Shown here: positions 13,755-21,482 of the stretch, piece after piece | Numbering within the stretch: the first letter of the stretch is position 1 | Layout: the number at the start of each line of letters is the position of its first letter | Origin: Planctomycetales bacterium | Lineage (GTDB): Bacteria; Planctomycetota; Phycisphaerae; SM23-33 | Reading direction: 5' to 3' | Length of the DNA stretch: 23,809 nucleotides | Assembly (NCBI GenBank): GCA_030592655.1 | Contig: JAUVIQ010000018.1 | Span: 1 to 23,809, forward strand | Position numbers and translations under genes: made by a program | The notes under the pieces: generated by a model | What the model saw: the letters and a program-made list of their open reading frames with translations, nothing else | Database searches by the model: none | What the model was told of the DNA's origin: nothing

Positions 13755-14675
13755 CTAACTGAACAGCGCTTCTACGAATGATTCCGGGTCGAACGGTTCG
13801 ACGTCTTCGTATTTTTCGCCGATACCGACGAATTTCACGGGAAGGGACAGTTCGTCCCGAATTGCTACGACGATTCCGCCCCTTGCTGTGCCGTCCAGTT
13901 TGGCAAGGAAGATGCCCGTAACGTCAATCGTATCGGTAAAGACTTTTGCCTGGCTGATGGCGTTCTGGCCTGTGGTCGCGTCGAGAACGAGCAGGACTTC
14001 GTGCGGCGCATCGGGTATTTTACGGGCGACCACGTTGCGAATTTTGCCCAGTTCGCGCATGAGGTTATCCTGCGTGTGAAGCCGACCCGCCGTATCGACC
14101 AGCAGAACGTCGGCACTGCGTGCGATCGCGGCGTCGCAGGCATCGAAGGCAACGGCTGCGGGGTCCGATCCGCGGGAACCCTTGATAATATCGACGCCAA
14201 TACGATCAGCCCAGATGGTAAGTTGCTCCACCGCCGCCGCTCGAAACGTATCGGCAGCAGCCAGGCAAACCTTTTTACCGTCGGACTTGAACAGGTGCGC
14301 CAGTTTGGCTACCGAGGTCGTCTTTCCGGTGCCGTTGACCCCCGCCACCAGTATCACCGTAGGAGGACTCGGAGCGAAATGAATGCTCCTGTCGGCCTCA
14401 GGCCAATACTGCTTCATCTCGACTTTGAGAAAGTCTATTACTTCGTCGCCGCTCTGGAGTTTCTTCTCTTTATAAGCGTCCTGAAGGTCCTCGCGTATCC
14501 TCATTGCCGTCGCTACGCCGATGTCGGCGAGGATTAACTGCTCCTCGAGTTCGTCGAGAAGTTCATCGTCTATCTTCCGCCCCGCCAGTAGCGACCGCAG
14601 TGAACCGATAAGTTTCTTCCGCGTCCGCGCCAACCCGCCGGCAAGATGCTCTATTGCTTTCCTAAATATTGCCAT
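13755..14675 (-). CDS. ftsY: Signal recognition particle receptor FtsY
   Basis: A 306-residue SRP-type GTPase that docks SRP-ribosome complexes at the inner membrane. A helical N domain (1-100) precedes the G domain: GVNGTGKTT (112-120), DTFRAAAVEQL (142-152), DTAGR (194-198), AKLDGTARGG and the closing GIGEKYEDVEPFDP. The long acidic A domain of E. coli FtsY is absent, as in many bacteria; AIFRKAIEHLAGGLARTRKK at the start can serve as the membrane-binding helix. GGAG lies 5 bases before the ATG. It follows nusB across an iterated repeat and may belong to the ribH-nusB transcript. Confidence 0.96.
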   Translation of the reverse strand: MAIFRKAIEHLAGGLARTRKKLIGSLRSLLAGRKIDDELLDELEEQLILADIGVATAMRIREDLQDAYKEKKLQSGDEVIDFLKVEMKQYWPEADRSIHFAPSPPTVILVAGVNGTGKTTSVAKLAHLFKSDGKKVCLAAADTFRAAAVEQLTIWADRIGVDIIKGSRGSDPAAVAFDACDAAIARSADVLLVDTAGRLHTQDNLMRELGKIRNVVARKIPDAPHEVLLVLDATTGQNAISQAKVFTDTIDVTGIFLAKLDGTARGGIVVAIRDELSLPVKFVGIGEKYEDVEPFDPESFVEALFS

Positions 14676-14695
14676 TATGTCTCCGAAAAAGAAGT

Positions 14696-14818
14696 ATTAG
14701 CAGGGATGCAAGGGATACAGGGGATAAAACATATTTTCAAAATTTAAAACATAAAACAGGTGTTTTCCTTTTTTTTAATTCATTCCTCATCCCGTGCATC
14801 CCCTGCATCCCTGCTAAT
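14696..14818. repeat. Iterated inverted repeat, GGGATGCA type, overlapping nusB end
   Basis: The left arm ATTAGCAGGGATGCAAGGGA continues to 14725 and the right arm (14789-14818, ending CCTGCATCCCTGCTAAT) is its complement. Each is built of 9-10 base AGGGATGC units and they enclose an AT-rich loop of about 60 bases. On the minus strand the right arm encodes the end of NusB (SRDAGDARDEE). Confidence 0.85.
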
Positions 14819-15211
14819 TCTTTTTTTTGCTGCGTCGAGTACGCCGTTGACGAACTTTGACGATTCAGCCGAGGCGAATTCCTTCGCCAGGCGTACCGCT
14901 TCGTTGATGACGACTTTTTTCGGCGTGTGGTCCGTCAGTAGTTCCCAAACGGCCAGTCGCAGGATGTTTCGCTCCACCAGCCCCATGCGGGCGACTTTCC
15001 AGTGCCGGCTTTGCCCGCTCAGGAGTTCGTCGATTTCGTCCCTCCTGCCAAGAACGCCGTGAATCATGCACTCCGCTTCGTCGGTGGTTTCGAGGCCTTC
15101 CTTCCCGTCGCGGAGAAATCCCAGCGTCGCGTCCATCCCGTCTTCGCCCTGAACGTCCAGGCAACAAAGACCCTGCATCGCCATCAGCCTTGCTTTGTGG
15201 TGCTCAATCAC
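14780..15211 (-). CDS. nusB: Transcription antitermination factor NusB
   Basis: A 143-residue all-helical RNA-binding protein that joins NusE/S10 on boxA RNA to prevent premature termination in rRNA operons. Family features are KARLMAMQGLCCLDVQGE at the N-terminus, RMGLVERNILRLAVWELL in the middle, and VINEAVRLAKEFASAESSKFVNGVLD near the C-terminus. The start is GTG at 15211 with AAGG 8 bases upstream, 3 bases after the ribH stop. The last 13 residues (RISRDAGDARDEE) are encoded by an iterated intergenic repeat and are not part of the NusB fold. Part of the ribH-nusB operon. Confidence 0.93.
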   Translation of the reverse strand: MIEHHKARLMAMQGLCCLDVQGEDGMDATLGFLRDGKEGLETTDEAECMIHGVLGRRDEIDELLSGQSRHWKVARMGLVERNILRLAVWELLTDHTPKKVVINEAVRLAKEFASAESSKFVNGVLDAAKKRISRDAGDARDEE

Positions 15212-15214
15212 TTA

Positions 15215-15700
15215 TTAGCCTTGGCTGGAAGGAATCTGTCCCATCAGGTTAGTCATTTCGATAGCGGCCAAGGCTGCGTCTGCGCCTTTGTTTCCGCTTT
15301 TGGTACCGGCCCGCTCTACCGCCTGCTCGATGGTGTCGCAGGTCAGGATTCCGAAGATGCACGGTACGCCGGTAGCAAGGGACGTAGCCGCTATTCCCTT
15401 GGTAACTTCCGACGCGATGTATCGGTGATGCTCCGTCCCGCCGCGAATCACTGCCCCCAGGCACACCACGCCGGCATACTTACCGGATTCTGCCAGACGC
15501 CGGCATAACAGCGGAATCTCGAAACATCCCGGCGACCACACTACGTCAATGTCGCTGTCGCTTGCACCGTGACGGGTCAGCGCGTCAATCGCGCCCGACA
15601 TCAGTTTCGATGTAATGAAATCGTTGAATCGGCTGACGATAACGGCGAACTTCGCACCGGCCGGGGCGATCAACTTACCTTGATATTCGTTCACGCTCAT
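15215..15700 (-). CDS. ribH: 6,7-dimethyl-8-ribityllumazine synthase
   Basis: A 161-residue enzyme of riboflavin synthesis; it condenses 5-amino-6-ribitylaminouracil with dihydroxybutanone phosphate. Motifs are SRFND (23-27), SPGCFEIP (56-63), GAVIRGGTEHHRYIASE (82-98, with the catalytic-region histidines H91/H92) and GTKSGNKGADAALAAIEM near the end. AAGGAG lies 10 bases before the ATG. It is first of a ribH-nusB pair, an arrangement common in bacteria. No other riboflavin gene is in the window. Confidence 0.95.
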   Translation of the reverse strand: MSVNEYQGKLIAPAGAKFAVIVSRFNDFITSKLMSGAIDALTRHGASDSDIDVVWSPGCFEIPLLCRRLAESGKYAGVVCLGAVIRGGTEHHRYIASEVTKGIAATSLATGVPCIFGILTCDTIEQAVERAGTKSGNKGADAALAAIEMTNLMGQIPSSQG

Positions 15701-15728
15701 TGTCTGTGCTCCTTATCTGTGGCGTAAT

Positions 15729-15757
15729 ACTATAGGCTGTTCCCACCGATTTCGCAA
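15729..15757 (-). promoter_or_regulatory. Promoter of ribH-nusB operon
   Basis: On the minus strand TTGCGA (15757-15752), exactly 17 bases, TATAGT (15734-15729). Predicted leader is about 22 bases, including the AAGGAG site. No FMN-riboswitch-sized leader is present. Confidence 0.6.
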
Positions 15758-15870
15758 CTTCTCTTCAGGCGAAAAAGGGGACGGGAGTCTTTTTCCTTCG
15801 GGCTGGAAGATACACGGGGGATATGCTACCATTCACGTTGCGAAAACACTGTTTCTGCGGGAAATATCCA

Positions 15871-17268
15871 ATGGCAAAGAAAACGATAAAATCATCCAAG
15901 TCCTGGCATGGCCGACTGAGCGGCGAAGCCGACCAGACCACCAGCGAACTACTGGCGTCCATCGACGTGGATTGGGCACTGTTCAAGTACGACATCGCCG
16001 GATCGCTCGCACATGCGACGATGCTCCGCGAAATCGGTGTCCTTACAGGAAGGGAACTGACCCGCATCAAAAAGGGCCTCTCGACAGTCGCCGAGGACAT
16101 CGAAACAGGAAAGGTCAAACTCGACCCAGCCCTCGAAGACATCCACATGATAATCGAATCGGCCCTGATAAAACGCATCGGCGAGCCGGGACGAAAACTC
16201 CACACCGGGCGAAGCCGGAACGACCAGGTCGCTCTGGACCTGCGACTCTGGGCACGCGACGCCATCGACGATCTGACCGATCTCATCCGGCAGCTGCAAA
16301 CGTCCTTCGTCGCCCTGGCCGGCGGGAAATACGGGCAGATTGTGATGCCCGCCTATACGCACCTTCAGCGCGCCCAGCCAATCCTGGCAGGACACGCGAT
16401 GCTGGCGTACGTCGAGATGCTCGAACGCGACGCAGAACGCCTGGCCGATTGCCGAAAACGCGTCAATATCTGCCCGCTCGGAAGCGGGGCAGTGGCCGGT
16501 ACGTCCATTCCGCTCGACAGAAAACGAGTCGCGGAACTGCTGGGATTCCCCGCCATAACCCGAAACAGCATCGACGCGGTGTCCGACCGCGACTTCCTGG
16601 CCGAACTGTGCTTCTGTTTGGCATCGCTCGGCGTACACATGAGCCGATGGGCTGAAGACTGGATAATCTATTCCACAACCGAGTTCGGCTTCATCGAACT
16701 GGACGATTCGGTCTGCACGTCGTCCTCGATGATGCCGCAGAAGAAAAACGCCGATACGCTGGAACTTATCCGGGGCAAATCAGCCGGGGCCATCGGGAAC
16801 CTGTGCGGGCTGCTGACGCTGATGAAATCTCTGCCGTCGGGCTATAGCCGGGATTTGCAGGACGACAAACGCTTCGCCTTTGCGACGGTTTCGACGATGA
16901 AATCAGCCTTGGCCGTTGCGTCGAAGGTCGTCTCGACGGTGCGGTTCTGCCCGGGTCGAATCGCCGCCGACCTTGACGCCGGTTTCCTCGACGCGACCAG
17001 CCTGGCCGAGTACCTGGTCAACAAAGGCGTGCCGTTCCGCACCGCCCACGGGATCGTCGGCGAACTGGTCGCCAATGCCGCACGGACGGGCAACACGCTC
17101 GCGAGCCTGCCGGAGGTCGTCATCCAGGCCGTCGACAAAGCCATAGGCCCGGACGTAGCCGACCACCTCGGCGCAGCCAACGTCGTCAAACACTACAAAC
17201 CCGAAGGCGCAGCCGGAGCGAAACAACTCCGCAAACAACTGAATTTCTGGAAACGGAAACTCGGATAG
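15871..17268 (+). CDS. argH: Argininosuccinate lyase
   Basis: Last step of arginine synthesis: cleaves argininosuccinate to arginine and fumarate. It has 465 residues, normal for the family. Motifs are LHTGRSRNDQVALDLRLW (110-127), THLQRAQP with H164 (163-170), and the superfamily signature SSSMMPQKKN (284-293) on the mobile catalytic loop. The start at 15871 (MAKKTIKSSKSWHGRLSGE) is preferred to an upstream in-frame ATG at 15823 because family members begin close to the WGGRF-like segment (here WHGRL). It is divergent from ribH. No other arg genes are nearby. A hairpin follows the stop. Confidence 0.96.
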   Translation: MAKKTIKSSKSWHGRLSGEADQTTSELLASIDVDWALFKYDIAGSLAHATMLREIGVLTGRELTRIKKGLSTVAEDIETGKVKLDPALEDIHMIIESALIKRIGEPGRKLHTGRSRNDQVALDLRLWARDAIDDLTDLIRQLQTSFVALAGGKYGQIVMPAYTHLQRAQPILAGHAMLAYVEMLERDAERLADCRKRVNICPLGSGAVAGTSIPLDRKRVAELLGFPAITRNSIDAVSDRDFLAELCFCLASLGVHMSRWAEDWIIYSTTEFGFIELDDSVCTSSSMMPQKKNADTLELIRGKSAGAIGNLCGLLTLMKSLPSGYSRDLQDDKRFAFATVSTMKSALAVASKVVSTVRFCPGRIAADLDAGFLDATSLAEYLVNKGVPFRTAHGIVGELVANAARTGNTLASLPEVVIQAVDKAIGPDVADHLGAANVVKHYKPEGAAGAKQLRKQLNFWKRKLG

Positions 17269-17278
17269 TCTCTCATGA

Positions 17279-17314
17279 CGCCGAACGACAAGCCGCAGGG
17301 CTTGCCGTTCGGCG
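17279..17314 (+). terminator. Long hairpin after argH
   Basis: A 16-bp stem with a single A-C mismatch (arms CGCCGAACG... and ...CGTTCGGCG) and the loop GCAG. No T-run follows, so it may be a factor-assisted terminator or 3' stabiliser. Confidence 0.55.
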
Positions 17315-17342
17315 CTGTTAAGAAACAAGTAAGATCAAGCAT

Positions 17343-17819
17343 ATGGAAATTCTTGAAGACAAAGCAGAGTTCATATCTGTAACAACCGATCGTCTGGATT
17401 CCGTTTCTGTGTTCTTGGATCTCGGAAGAGATTACTTTTCAGAATATGAAGACTTGCCCCCTGATTTTAATCCGGGAAAATACCTTCAGAGCATCTTGAA
17501 AAGGCAAAGCGAACCTGACCGCTGGCTGTTTCTTCTAAGGCACAAAGACAAACACATAGGTCTTGTCCATGCGAAAATAGACCGGGATGAGCGTCCCGGC
17601 TGGGGGTATATCCTGGAGTTCTACATTGTCCCGGACAAACGCAGATACGGATGGGGACGCACGATGTTCGACTTCGTCGCAGAGATTCTGCAATCTCGCG
17701 GCACAAATCGGATATGGCTGGCGTCTGATCCAAATGCTGAAGCATTTTGGTATTCACTCGGATTCAGAGAAACGGGCGAAATGGAAAACGACCAGAAAAT
17801 CATGGTCCTCTCGATATGA
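17343..17819 (+). CDS. GNAT-family N-acetyltransferase
   Basis: A 158-residue acetyl-CoA-dependent transferase. Motif A is clear: LEFYIVPDKRRYGWGRTMFDF, with R101-x-G103-x-G105-R106 forming the pyrophosphate-binding turn (R/QxxGxG/A). Motif B follows with WLASDPNAEAFWYSLGF, the usual GNAT end. The acceptor substrate cannot be inferred. It precedes thiL by 23 bases and may be co-transcribed. The ribosome-binding site is weak. Its codons look less GC-rich than those of the flanking argH and thiL. Confidence 0.85.
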   Translation: MEILEDKAEFISVTTDRLDSVSVFLDLGRDYFSEYEDLPPDFNPGKYLQSILKRQSEPDRWLFLLRHKDKHIGLVHAKIDRDERPGWGYILEFYIVPDKRRYGWGRTMFDFVAEILQSRGTNRIWLASDPNAEAFWYSLGFRETGEMENDQKIMVLSI

Positions 17820-17842
17820 GAACATGAAAACAGGACGGTTGG

Positions 17843-18757
17843 ATGCGCGAGTTTGAGTTCATTGAGTGGATACGCCGGCAGGGCCGGTTTGACCCGGACG
17901 TGGTGGCTGTCGGGCCGGGGGATGATTGCGCGGTGCTGAACGTCGGCGGTGAAAAACTGCTGATGACCACCGATCAGGTCCTCGACGGCGTGCATTTCTC
18001 GCTGGCAGAACACGGAGCCGAGGCTGCCGGTCGAAAATCGGCTGCCCGGTCGCTTTCCGACATCGCCGCGATGGCAGGGCTGCCCGTTGCGATGGTTGCA
18101 ACTGTGGCAGCGCCGAAGGGGTTTTCGCAGGCGGACGCCGAAGCGATATATCTGGGCCTGCGGACGTGCGGCGACGAATTTGGATGTCCGCTGGTCGGCG
18201 GGGACCTGGCGGCATGGGGCGAATCGCCGGGGCCGCTGCAAATAAGCGTTACAATCCTTGGTAAGGCTGGCGGAATCGAACCGGTCCTCCGCAGCGGCGC
18301 ACAGGTCGGCAACACCATCTGCGTTACAGGAAAACTCGGTGGCGCGTGGGCCACTCGTCGCCATCTGGAATTTACTCCCAGAATCGCCGACGCCCGCATA
18401 CTGGCGGGACAATTCGCCGTCAGTGCGATGATCGACATATCCGACGGACTGGTTGGGGATCTGCACCATATACTGAACGCAAGCAACGTCGGGGCCGAAC
18501 TGGAAGACTTGGCTATTCCCATCCACGACGATGCCGCCGAGCGAAAAGACCCGCTGGAAGCCGCCCTGTTTGATGGGGAAGATTACGAGTTGCTGTTCAC
18601 GCTTCCGGAAACCGAAGCCGACAGGCTCATGGATTCCAACCCGCTGGGTGTCGGTATCGGTCGAATCGGTACTATTGTCGCGGGGAGCGGAATGACGTTA
18701 CTCCGCGAAGGCCGACGTGAAAAACTCGAACCACGCGGATGGGAGCATGAAACGTAA
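17843..18757 (+). CDS. thiL: Thiamine-monophosphate kinase
   Basis: A 304-residue enzyme that phosphorylates thiamine monophosphate to the active diphosphate using ATP. Motifs run in order: GPGDDCAVL (24-32), TTDQVLDGVHF (42-52), ARSLSDIAAMAG, LVGGDLAAWG, MIDISDGLVGDLHHI and GEDYELLF, all typical of ThiL in the PurM-like superfamily. Its stop codon is immediately followed by the tsaE ATG, so the two are translationally linked. No other thiamine gene is in the window. Confidence 0.95.
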   Translation: MREFEFIEWIRRQGRFDPDVVAVGPGDDCAVLNVGGEKLLMTTDQVLDGVHFSLAEHGAEAAGRKSAARSLSDIAAMAGLPVAMVATVAAPKGFSQADAEAIYLGLRTCGDEFGCPLVGGDLAAWGESPGPLQISVTILGKAGGIEPVLRSGAQVGNTICVTGKLGGAWATRRHLEFTPRIADARILAGQFAVSAMIDISDGLVGDLHHILNASNVGAELEDLAIPIHDDAAERKDPLEAALFDGEDYELLFTLPETEADRLMDSNPLGVGIGRIGTIVAGSGMTLLREGRREKLEPRGWEHET

Positions 18758-19195
18758 ATGAGTGAAGAGTTTCAGACAGAAAGTGTTGCCGAGACTGTCG
18801 CGTTGGGCGAGCGATTGGCTGGGCGTTTCGCCGTTGGTGATTGCATTGCCTTAGTCGGCGAATTGGGTTCCGGAAAGACGGCCTTTGTTCGGGGATTGGC
18901 CGTCGGGCTTGGTGTCGCCGATGAGCGAATTGTCTCTTCTCCGACGTACGTCCTGGTACAGGAATATGCCGGACGCATTCGGCTTTATCATGTGGACCTT
19001 TACAGGCTGACTGCCGCTGAAGACGAACTGGACAATCTGGGGCTTGACGAGATGCTCTCTGACGGCGTCGTAGTCATTGAATGGGCGGATCGCGCCGAAA
19101 ACGCCCTTCCACGACCCTACTGGCGCATCACGATAAAGCCGACCAGCCAGGCATCACGGCAATTCACGCTGGAGCGAATTGGCCAGAATGCTTGA
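18758..19195 (+). CDS. tsaE: tRNA t6A synthesis ATPase TsaE
   Basis: A 145-residue P-loop protein needed, with TsaB, TsaC and TsaD, for the t6A37 modification of ANN-decoding tRNAs. Walker A GELGSGKT is at 34-41; SSPTYVLVQEYAGRIRLYHVDLYRL and VVVIEWADRAENALP are characteristic. It starts with no gap after the thiL stop, a thiL-tsaE pairing that suggests shared transcription rather than shared pathway. TsaB, TsaC and TsaD are outside the window. Confidence 0.94.
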   Translation: MSEEFQTESVAETVALGERLAGRFAVGDCIALVGELGSGKTAFVRGLAVGLGVADERIVSSPTYVLVQEYAGRIRLYHVDLYRLTAAEDELDNLGLDEMLSDGVVVIEWADRAENALPRPYWRITIKPTSQASRQFTLERIGQNA

Positions 19196-19220
19196 CGCAC
19201 GGCGAGTCGGTCTATACACT
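19192..19220 (+). promoter_or_regulatory. Candidate promoter for DUF502 gene
   Basis: TTGACG (19192-19197, overlapping the tsaE stop), 17 bases, TACACT (19215-19220). The -10 matches 4 of 6 consensus positions. Confidence 0.4.
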
Positions 19221-19290
19221 AAAACCAGACAAAGGTGGGCGTTGGCATTGTCGGTAACGGATTAATTCCCTGTGATAGCAGGAGTCATTA

Positions 19291-20061
19291 GTGGCCGGTA
19301 GTTTCAGGAAAGATTTCAGGCGGTTTTTCGTGCGAGGTCTCGCGGCGGTGCTGCCCGCGATCCTGACCGTAGCCATTCTCGTTTGGGTCTTCACATTAAT
19401 CCAGAAGTACATCGGCAGGCATATCAACACCGCCGCTCGGTGGGTTGTTGTGCAGTTTTGCTGCATTCTGGAACATGTCTCGCTTACGTGGAGAGGGTCT
19501 GTCTATTGGACCCCGGTAAAAAACGTCTGGGAGCAATATCACCTTGAATGGATCGGGTTCTTTCTGGCATTTGTAGCCATTTACGTCATTGGGCGATTCG
19601 TGGCGAGTTTCATCGGGCGTGGTTTGTGGGCCACCGTCGAACATGCGATTGGAAGAGTACCGGTTATCAAACGGATTTATCCGAGCGCCAAGCAGGTAAC
19701 GGATTTCCTGCTCACCGAGCGAAAGGCCGAATATTCCCATGTAGTGGCGGTTGAGTATCCTCGCAAAGGGCTTTGGTCGCTGGGTCTGATGACCGGCGAC
19801 GGGATGCGAACGGTAAATGAAAAGGTCGGTTCGGATATGCTGACTGTATTTATCCCTTCTTCCCCGACACCCGTTACTGGCTATACAATAATGGTGCGGC
19901 GCGACGAGACAATCCATCTACCGTTGAGTATCGATGAAGCATTGAGTTTTACCGTCAGCGCCGGTGTGCTTGTCCCGCCAAGCCAGCAACCGCCGGGAAG
20001 CGCCGCCAGGATGATCGCTGTGGAAACACCGCCCGAAACGAAAAATCAGGAAAACGAGTAA
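19291..20061 (+). CDS. DUF502 family membrane protein
   Basis: A 256-residue protein of the widespread, functionally uncharacterised DUF502 family. A basic N-terminus (FRKDFRRFFVRGL) precedes membrane segments at about 15-37 and 86-108. The family core follows: IGRVPVIKRIYPSAKQVTDFL, YPRKGLWSLGLMTG, VFIPSSPTPVTGYTIMV and the late IDEALSFTVSAGV. The start is GTG at 19291 with AGGAG 8 bases upstream. It lies 39 bases before hpf on the same strand. Confidence 0.92.
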   Translation: MAGSFRKDFRRFFVRGLAAVLPAILTVAILVWVFTLIQKYIGRHINTAARWVVVQFCCILEHVSLTWRGSVYWTPVKNVWEQYHLEWIGFFLAFVAIYVIGRFVASFIGRGLWATVEHAIGRVPVIKRIYPSAKQVTDFLLTERKAEYSHVVAVEYPRKGLWSLGLMTGDGMRTVNEKVGSDMLTVFIPSSPTPVTGYTIMVRRDETIHLPLSIDEALSFTVSAGVLVPPSQQPPGSAARMIAVETPPETKNQENE

Positions 20062-20100
20062 TATCAGGTCCATTGGACCCTAATACTGGAGAAATCTATC

Positions 20101-20439
20101 GTGAATGTATCCGTTGTGGCCAGACACGTGGAACTGACAGACGCAATGAAAGAGTATGCCCGGGAAAAGGTTAACGGGCTGCCCCATTTTTATAACGGCC
20201 TGCAATCCGTCGATATAACATTCGCCGTCGATGCCGGAGAACATTACGTCGAGATCGTCGCGTCGGGGAAACGTAAAAGCACCTTCGTCGCCCACCATCG
20301 GGGACGGGATATGTACGCATGCGTGGACCAGTGCATCCATAAAATGGAAGAGCAGCTGCGACGCCATAAGGACAAAATCCGCGACCGGCATGGCCCGACA
20401 CATGAACAAATCAATGAATCAGTGGCAGAAAACGAGTAA
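20101..20439 (+). CDS. hpf: Ribosome hibernation promoting factor (short form)
   Basis: A 112-residue HPF/RaiA-type protein that binds the 30S decoding region and stores idle ribosomes. MNVSVVARHVELTDAMKEYAREK opens the beta-alpha-beta fold; FVAHHRGRDMYACVDQCIHKMEEQLRRHKDK is the second, conserved half. There is no C-terminal dimerisation domain, so it is a short form. The start is GTG at 20101 with GGAG upstream; NVSVVARH fits the family start. It is placed before ptsN, the same neighbour order as hpf-ptsN in proteobacterial rpoN operons, but no rpoN is in the window. Confidence 0.9.
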   Translation: MNVSVVARHVELTDAMKEYAREKVNGLPHFYNGLQSVDITFAVDAGEHYVEIVASGKRKSTFVAHHRGRDMYACVDQCIHKMEEQLRRHKDKIRDRHGPTHEQINESVAENE

Positions 20440-20536
20440 TTGGATTCGTAATTGGTAATTCGTGATTCGTAATTCGTAACAGAGTGTCCGTTTTTTTTAC
20501 TAATTACTAATTACCAATTACGAATTACGAATCACC
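20439..20536. repeat. Iterated inverted repeat, GTAATTCG type
   Basis: The left arm (20439-20480) has GATTCGTAATTGGTAATTCG-type units and the right arm (20499-20536) has ATTACTAATTACCAATTACG-type units that are complementary, separated by a short spacer with TTTTTTTT. It lies between hpf and ptsN, right up to the ptsN ribosome-binding site, so it could affect readthrough or translation of ptsN. Confidence 0.85.
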
Positions 20537-20550
20537 AACAGGAGCATAAG

Positions 20551-21018
20551 TTGAAATTATCGGAAATAATCGTTTCGGACGCCGTCATTGCCGACCTGAA
20601 CGACATGACACGCGACGAAGCCATCGAGCGGTTGCTGTCGGCATTGGCCGATTCAGGCGCGATTTCGGTACGAAGCGTCAAAGAAGCAACCACCGCGGTG
20701 CTTACCAGGGAAAAGCAGGCTACTACCGGTATCGGAAAGGGCGTCGCTCTTCCCCACGCCAAGATCAAAACCGTCAAGCGAGCCATCGGCGCGATAGGAC
20801 GCTCGGCTACGGGTATCGAGTTCGGCGCACTGGACTCCAAACCCGTCTATATCGTCATTTTGCTGTTGTCCAACCCCGACAATCCCGATGAGCACCTTCA
20901 GGCAATGGAAACAATCTTCAAGCACGTGCAACGGGACATTTTCCGAAAATTCCTCCGCCAGAGCGAAACGCCCCAAGCCATTGCCGACCTTATTACCGAA
21001 GCGGATGAACTAACGTAA
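20551..21018 (+). CDS. ptsN: PTS EIIA component, nitrogen/fructose type
   Basis: A 155-residue single-domain EIIA of the mannitol/fructose class. The phosphorylated histidine is H69 in GIGKGVALPHAK; the downstream SKPVYIVILLLSNPDNPDEHLQ region is family-typical. It would receive phosphate from HPr. With no EIIB or EIIC in the window, a regulatory role like EIIA-Ntr is likelier than sugar uptake. The start is TTG at 20551 with AGGAG 6 bases upstream. HPr and ptsI follow, separated by an iterated repeat. Confidence 0.9.
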   Translation: MKLSEIIVSDAVIADLNDMTRDEAIERLLSALADSGAISVRSVKEATTAVLTREKQATTGIGKGVALPHAKIKTVKRAIGAIGRSATGIEFGALDSKPVYIVILLLSNPDNPDEHLQAMETIFKHVQRDIFRKFLRQSETPQAIADLITEADELT

Positions 21019-21044
21019 GTTGATTACAATAAAAAACAGAAAGA

Positions 21045-21125
21045 GAGCGGGATTTCAGGGATTTCAAGATTACGGGATAAAAAAAGAAAATCCCTAAAAT
21101 CCTATAATCCCTGTAATCCCGCTAT
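21045..21125. repeat. Iterated inverted repeat, GGGATTTCA type
   Basis: The left arm (21045-21078) reads AGCGGGATTTCAGGGATTTC then AAGATTACGGGAT; the right arm (21089-21125) is the imperfect complement made of ATCCCT-AAA/ATA/GTA units, ending CCCGCT. It lies between ptsN and the HPr gene. Confidence 0.85.
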
Positions 21126-21152
21126 CCTTCTTTCGCAAAGCGGTAAAGACGA

Positions 21153-21425
21153 TTGAGCAAACGCGAGATAGAAATAACATTAATCAATATACATGGTCTG
21201 CACGCCCGTCCGGCGACGCAGTTCGTACAATTGGCTAATAAATACGAGTCTAAAATAGAGGTCATCAAGAATGACCTCGTGGTCGATGGAAAGAGTGTTA
21301 CCTCAATGCTGACTCTCGGAGCCGAGAAAGGAACTCTTCTGCGAATCAGGGCTCAAGGTCAGGACGCCGACGAAGCCATCAGCAAACTAATCGAACTGAT
21401 TGAAGGTAAATTTGGCGAAGAATAG
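21153..21425 (+). CDS. Phosphocarrier protein HPr
   Basis: A 90-residue HPr. H17 in HGLHARPA is the phosphohistidine that takes phosphate from EI. DGKSVTSMLTLGAEKG holds S48 at the place of the regulatory serine (Ser46 in Gram-positives), so control by an HPr kinase is possible, though no hprK is in the window. The start is TTG at 21153, 18 residues before the active-site motif end, with a poor ribosome-binding site. It lies between ptsN and ptsI, each gap holding a repeat element. It could be an Ntr-branch HPr (NPr) rather than a sugar HPr. Confidence 0.93.
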   Translation: MSKREIEITLINIHGLHARPATQFVQLANKYESKIEVIKNDLVVDGKSVTSMLTLGAEKGTLLRIRAQGQDADEAISKLIELIEGKFGEE

Positions 21426-21426
21426 T

Positions 21427-21448
21427 CCACGGACCCTGGGTCCCGTGG
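21427..21448 (+). other. Hairpin directly after HPr stop
   Basis: GGACC/GGTCC with outer CCAC/GTGG and one bulged C. There is no T-run, so it is more likely an intercistronic mRNA structure between the HPr gene and ptsI than a terminator. Confidence 0.45.
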
Positions 21449-21475
21449 GGATTACACTGATTACACGGATTATAG
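21443..21475. repeat. Short ATTACACGG repeat
   Basis: GGGGATTACACTGATTACAC followed by GGATTATAG carries the same 10-base unit as the element at 4577-4648, here in the HPr-ptsI gap and reaching the ptsI start region. Confidence 0.75.
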
Positions 21476-21482
21476 CGCGGAT

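Noticed and set aside
15838..15866. TTGCGA-based promoter for argH
   Set aside because: No acceptable -10 lies 16-18 bases downstream, and a later one would touch the start codon.
15972..16655. Open frame of 227 codons in a second frame of argH
   Set aside because: Its translation is very Arg/Pro-rich and overlaps the core of argH.
17621..18526. Minus-strand open frame of 301 codons opposite thiL
   Set aside because: thiL has all family motifs on the plus strand; the antisense translation shows no domain and crosses the GNAT/thiL boundary.
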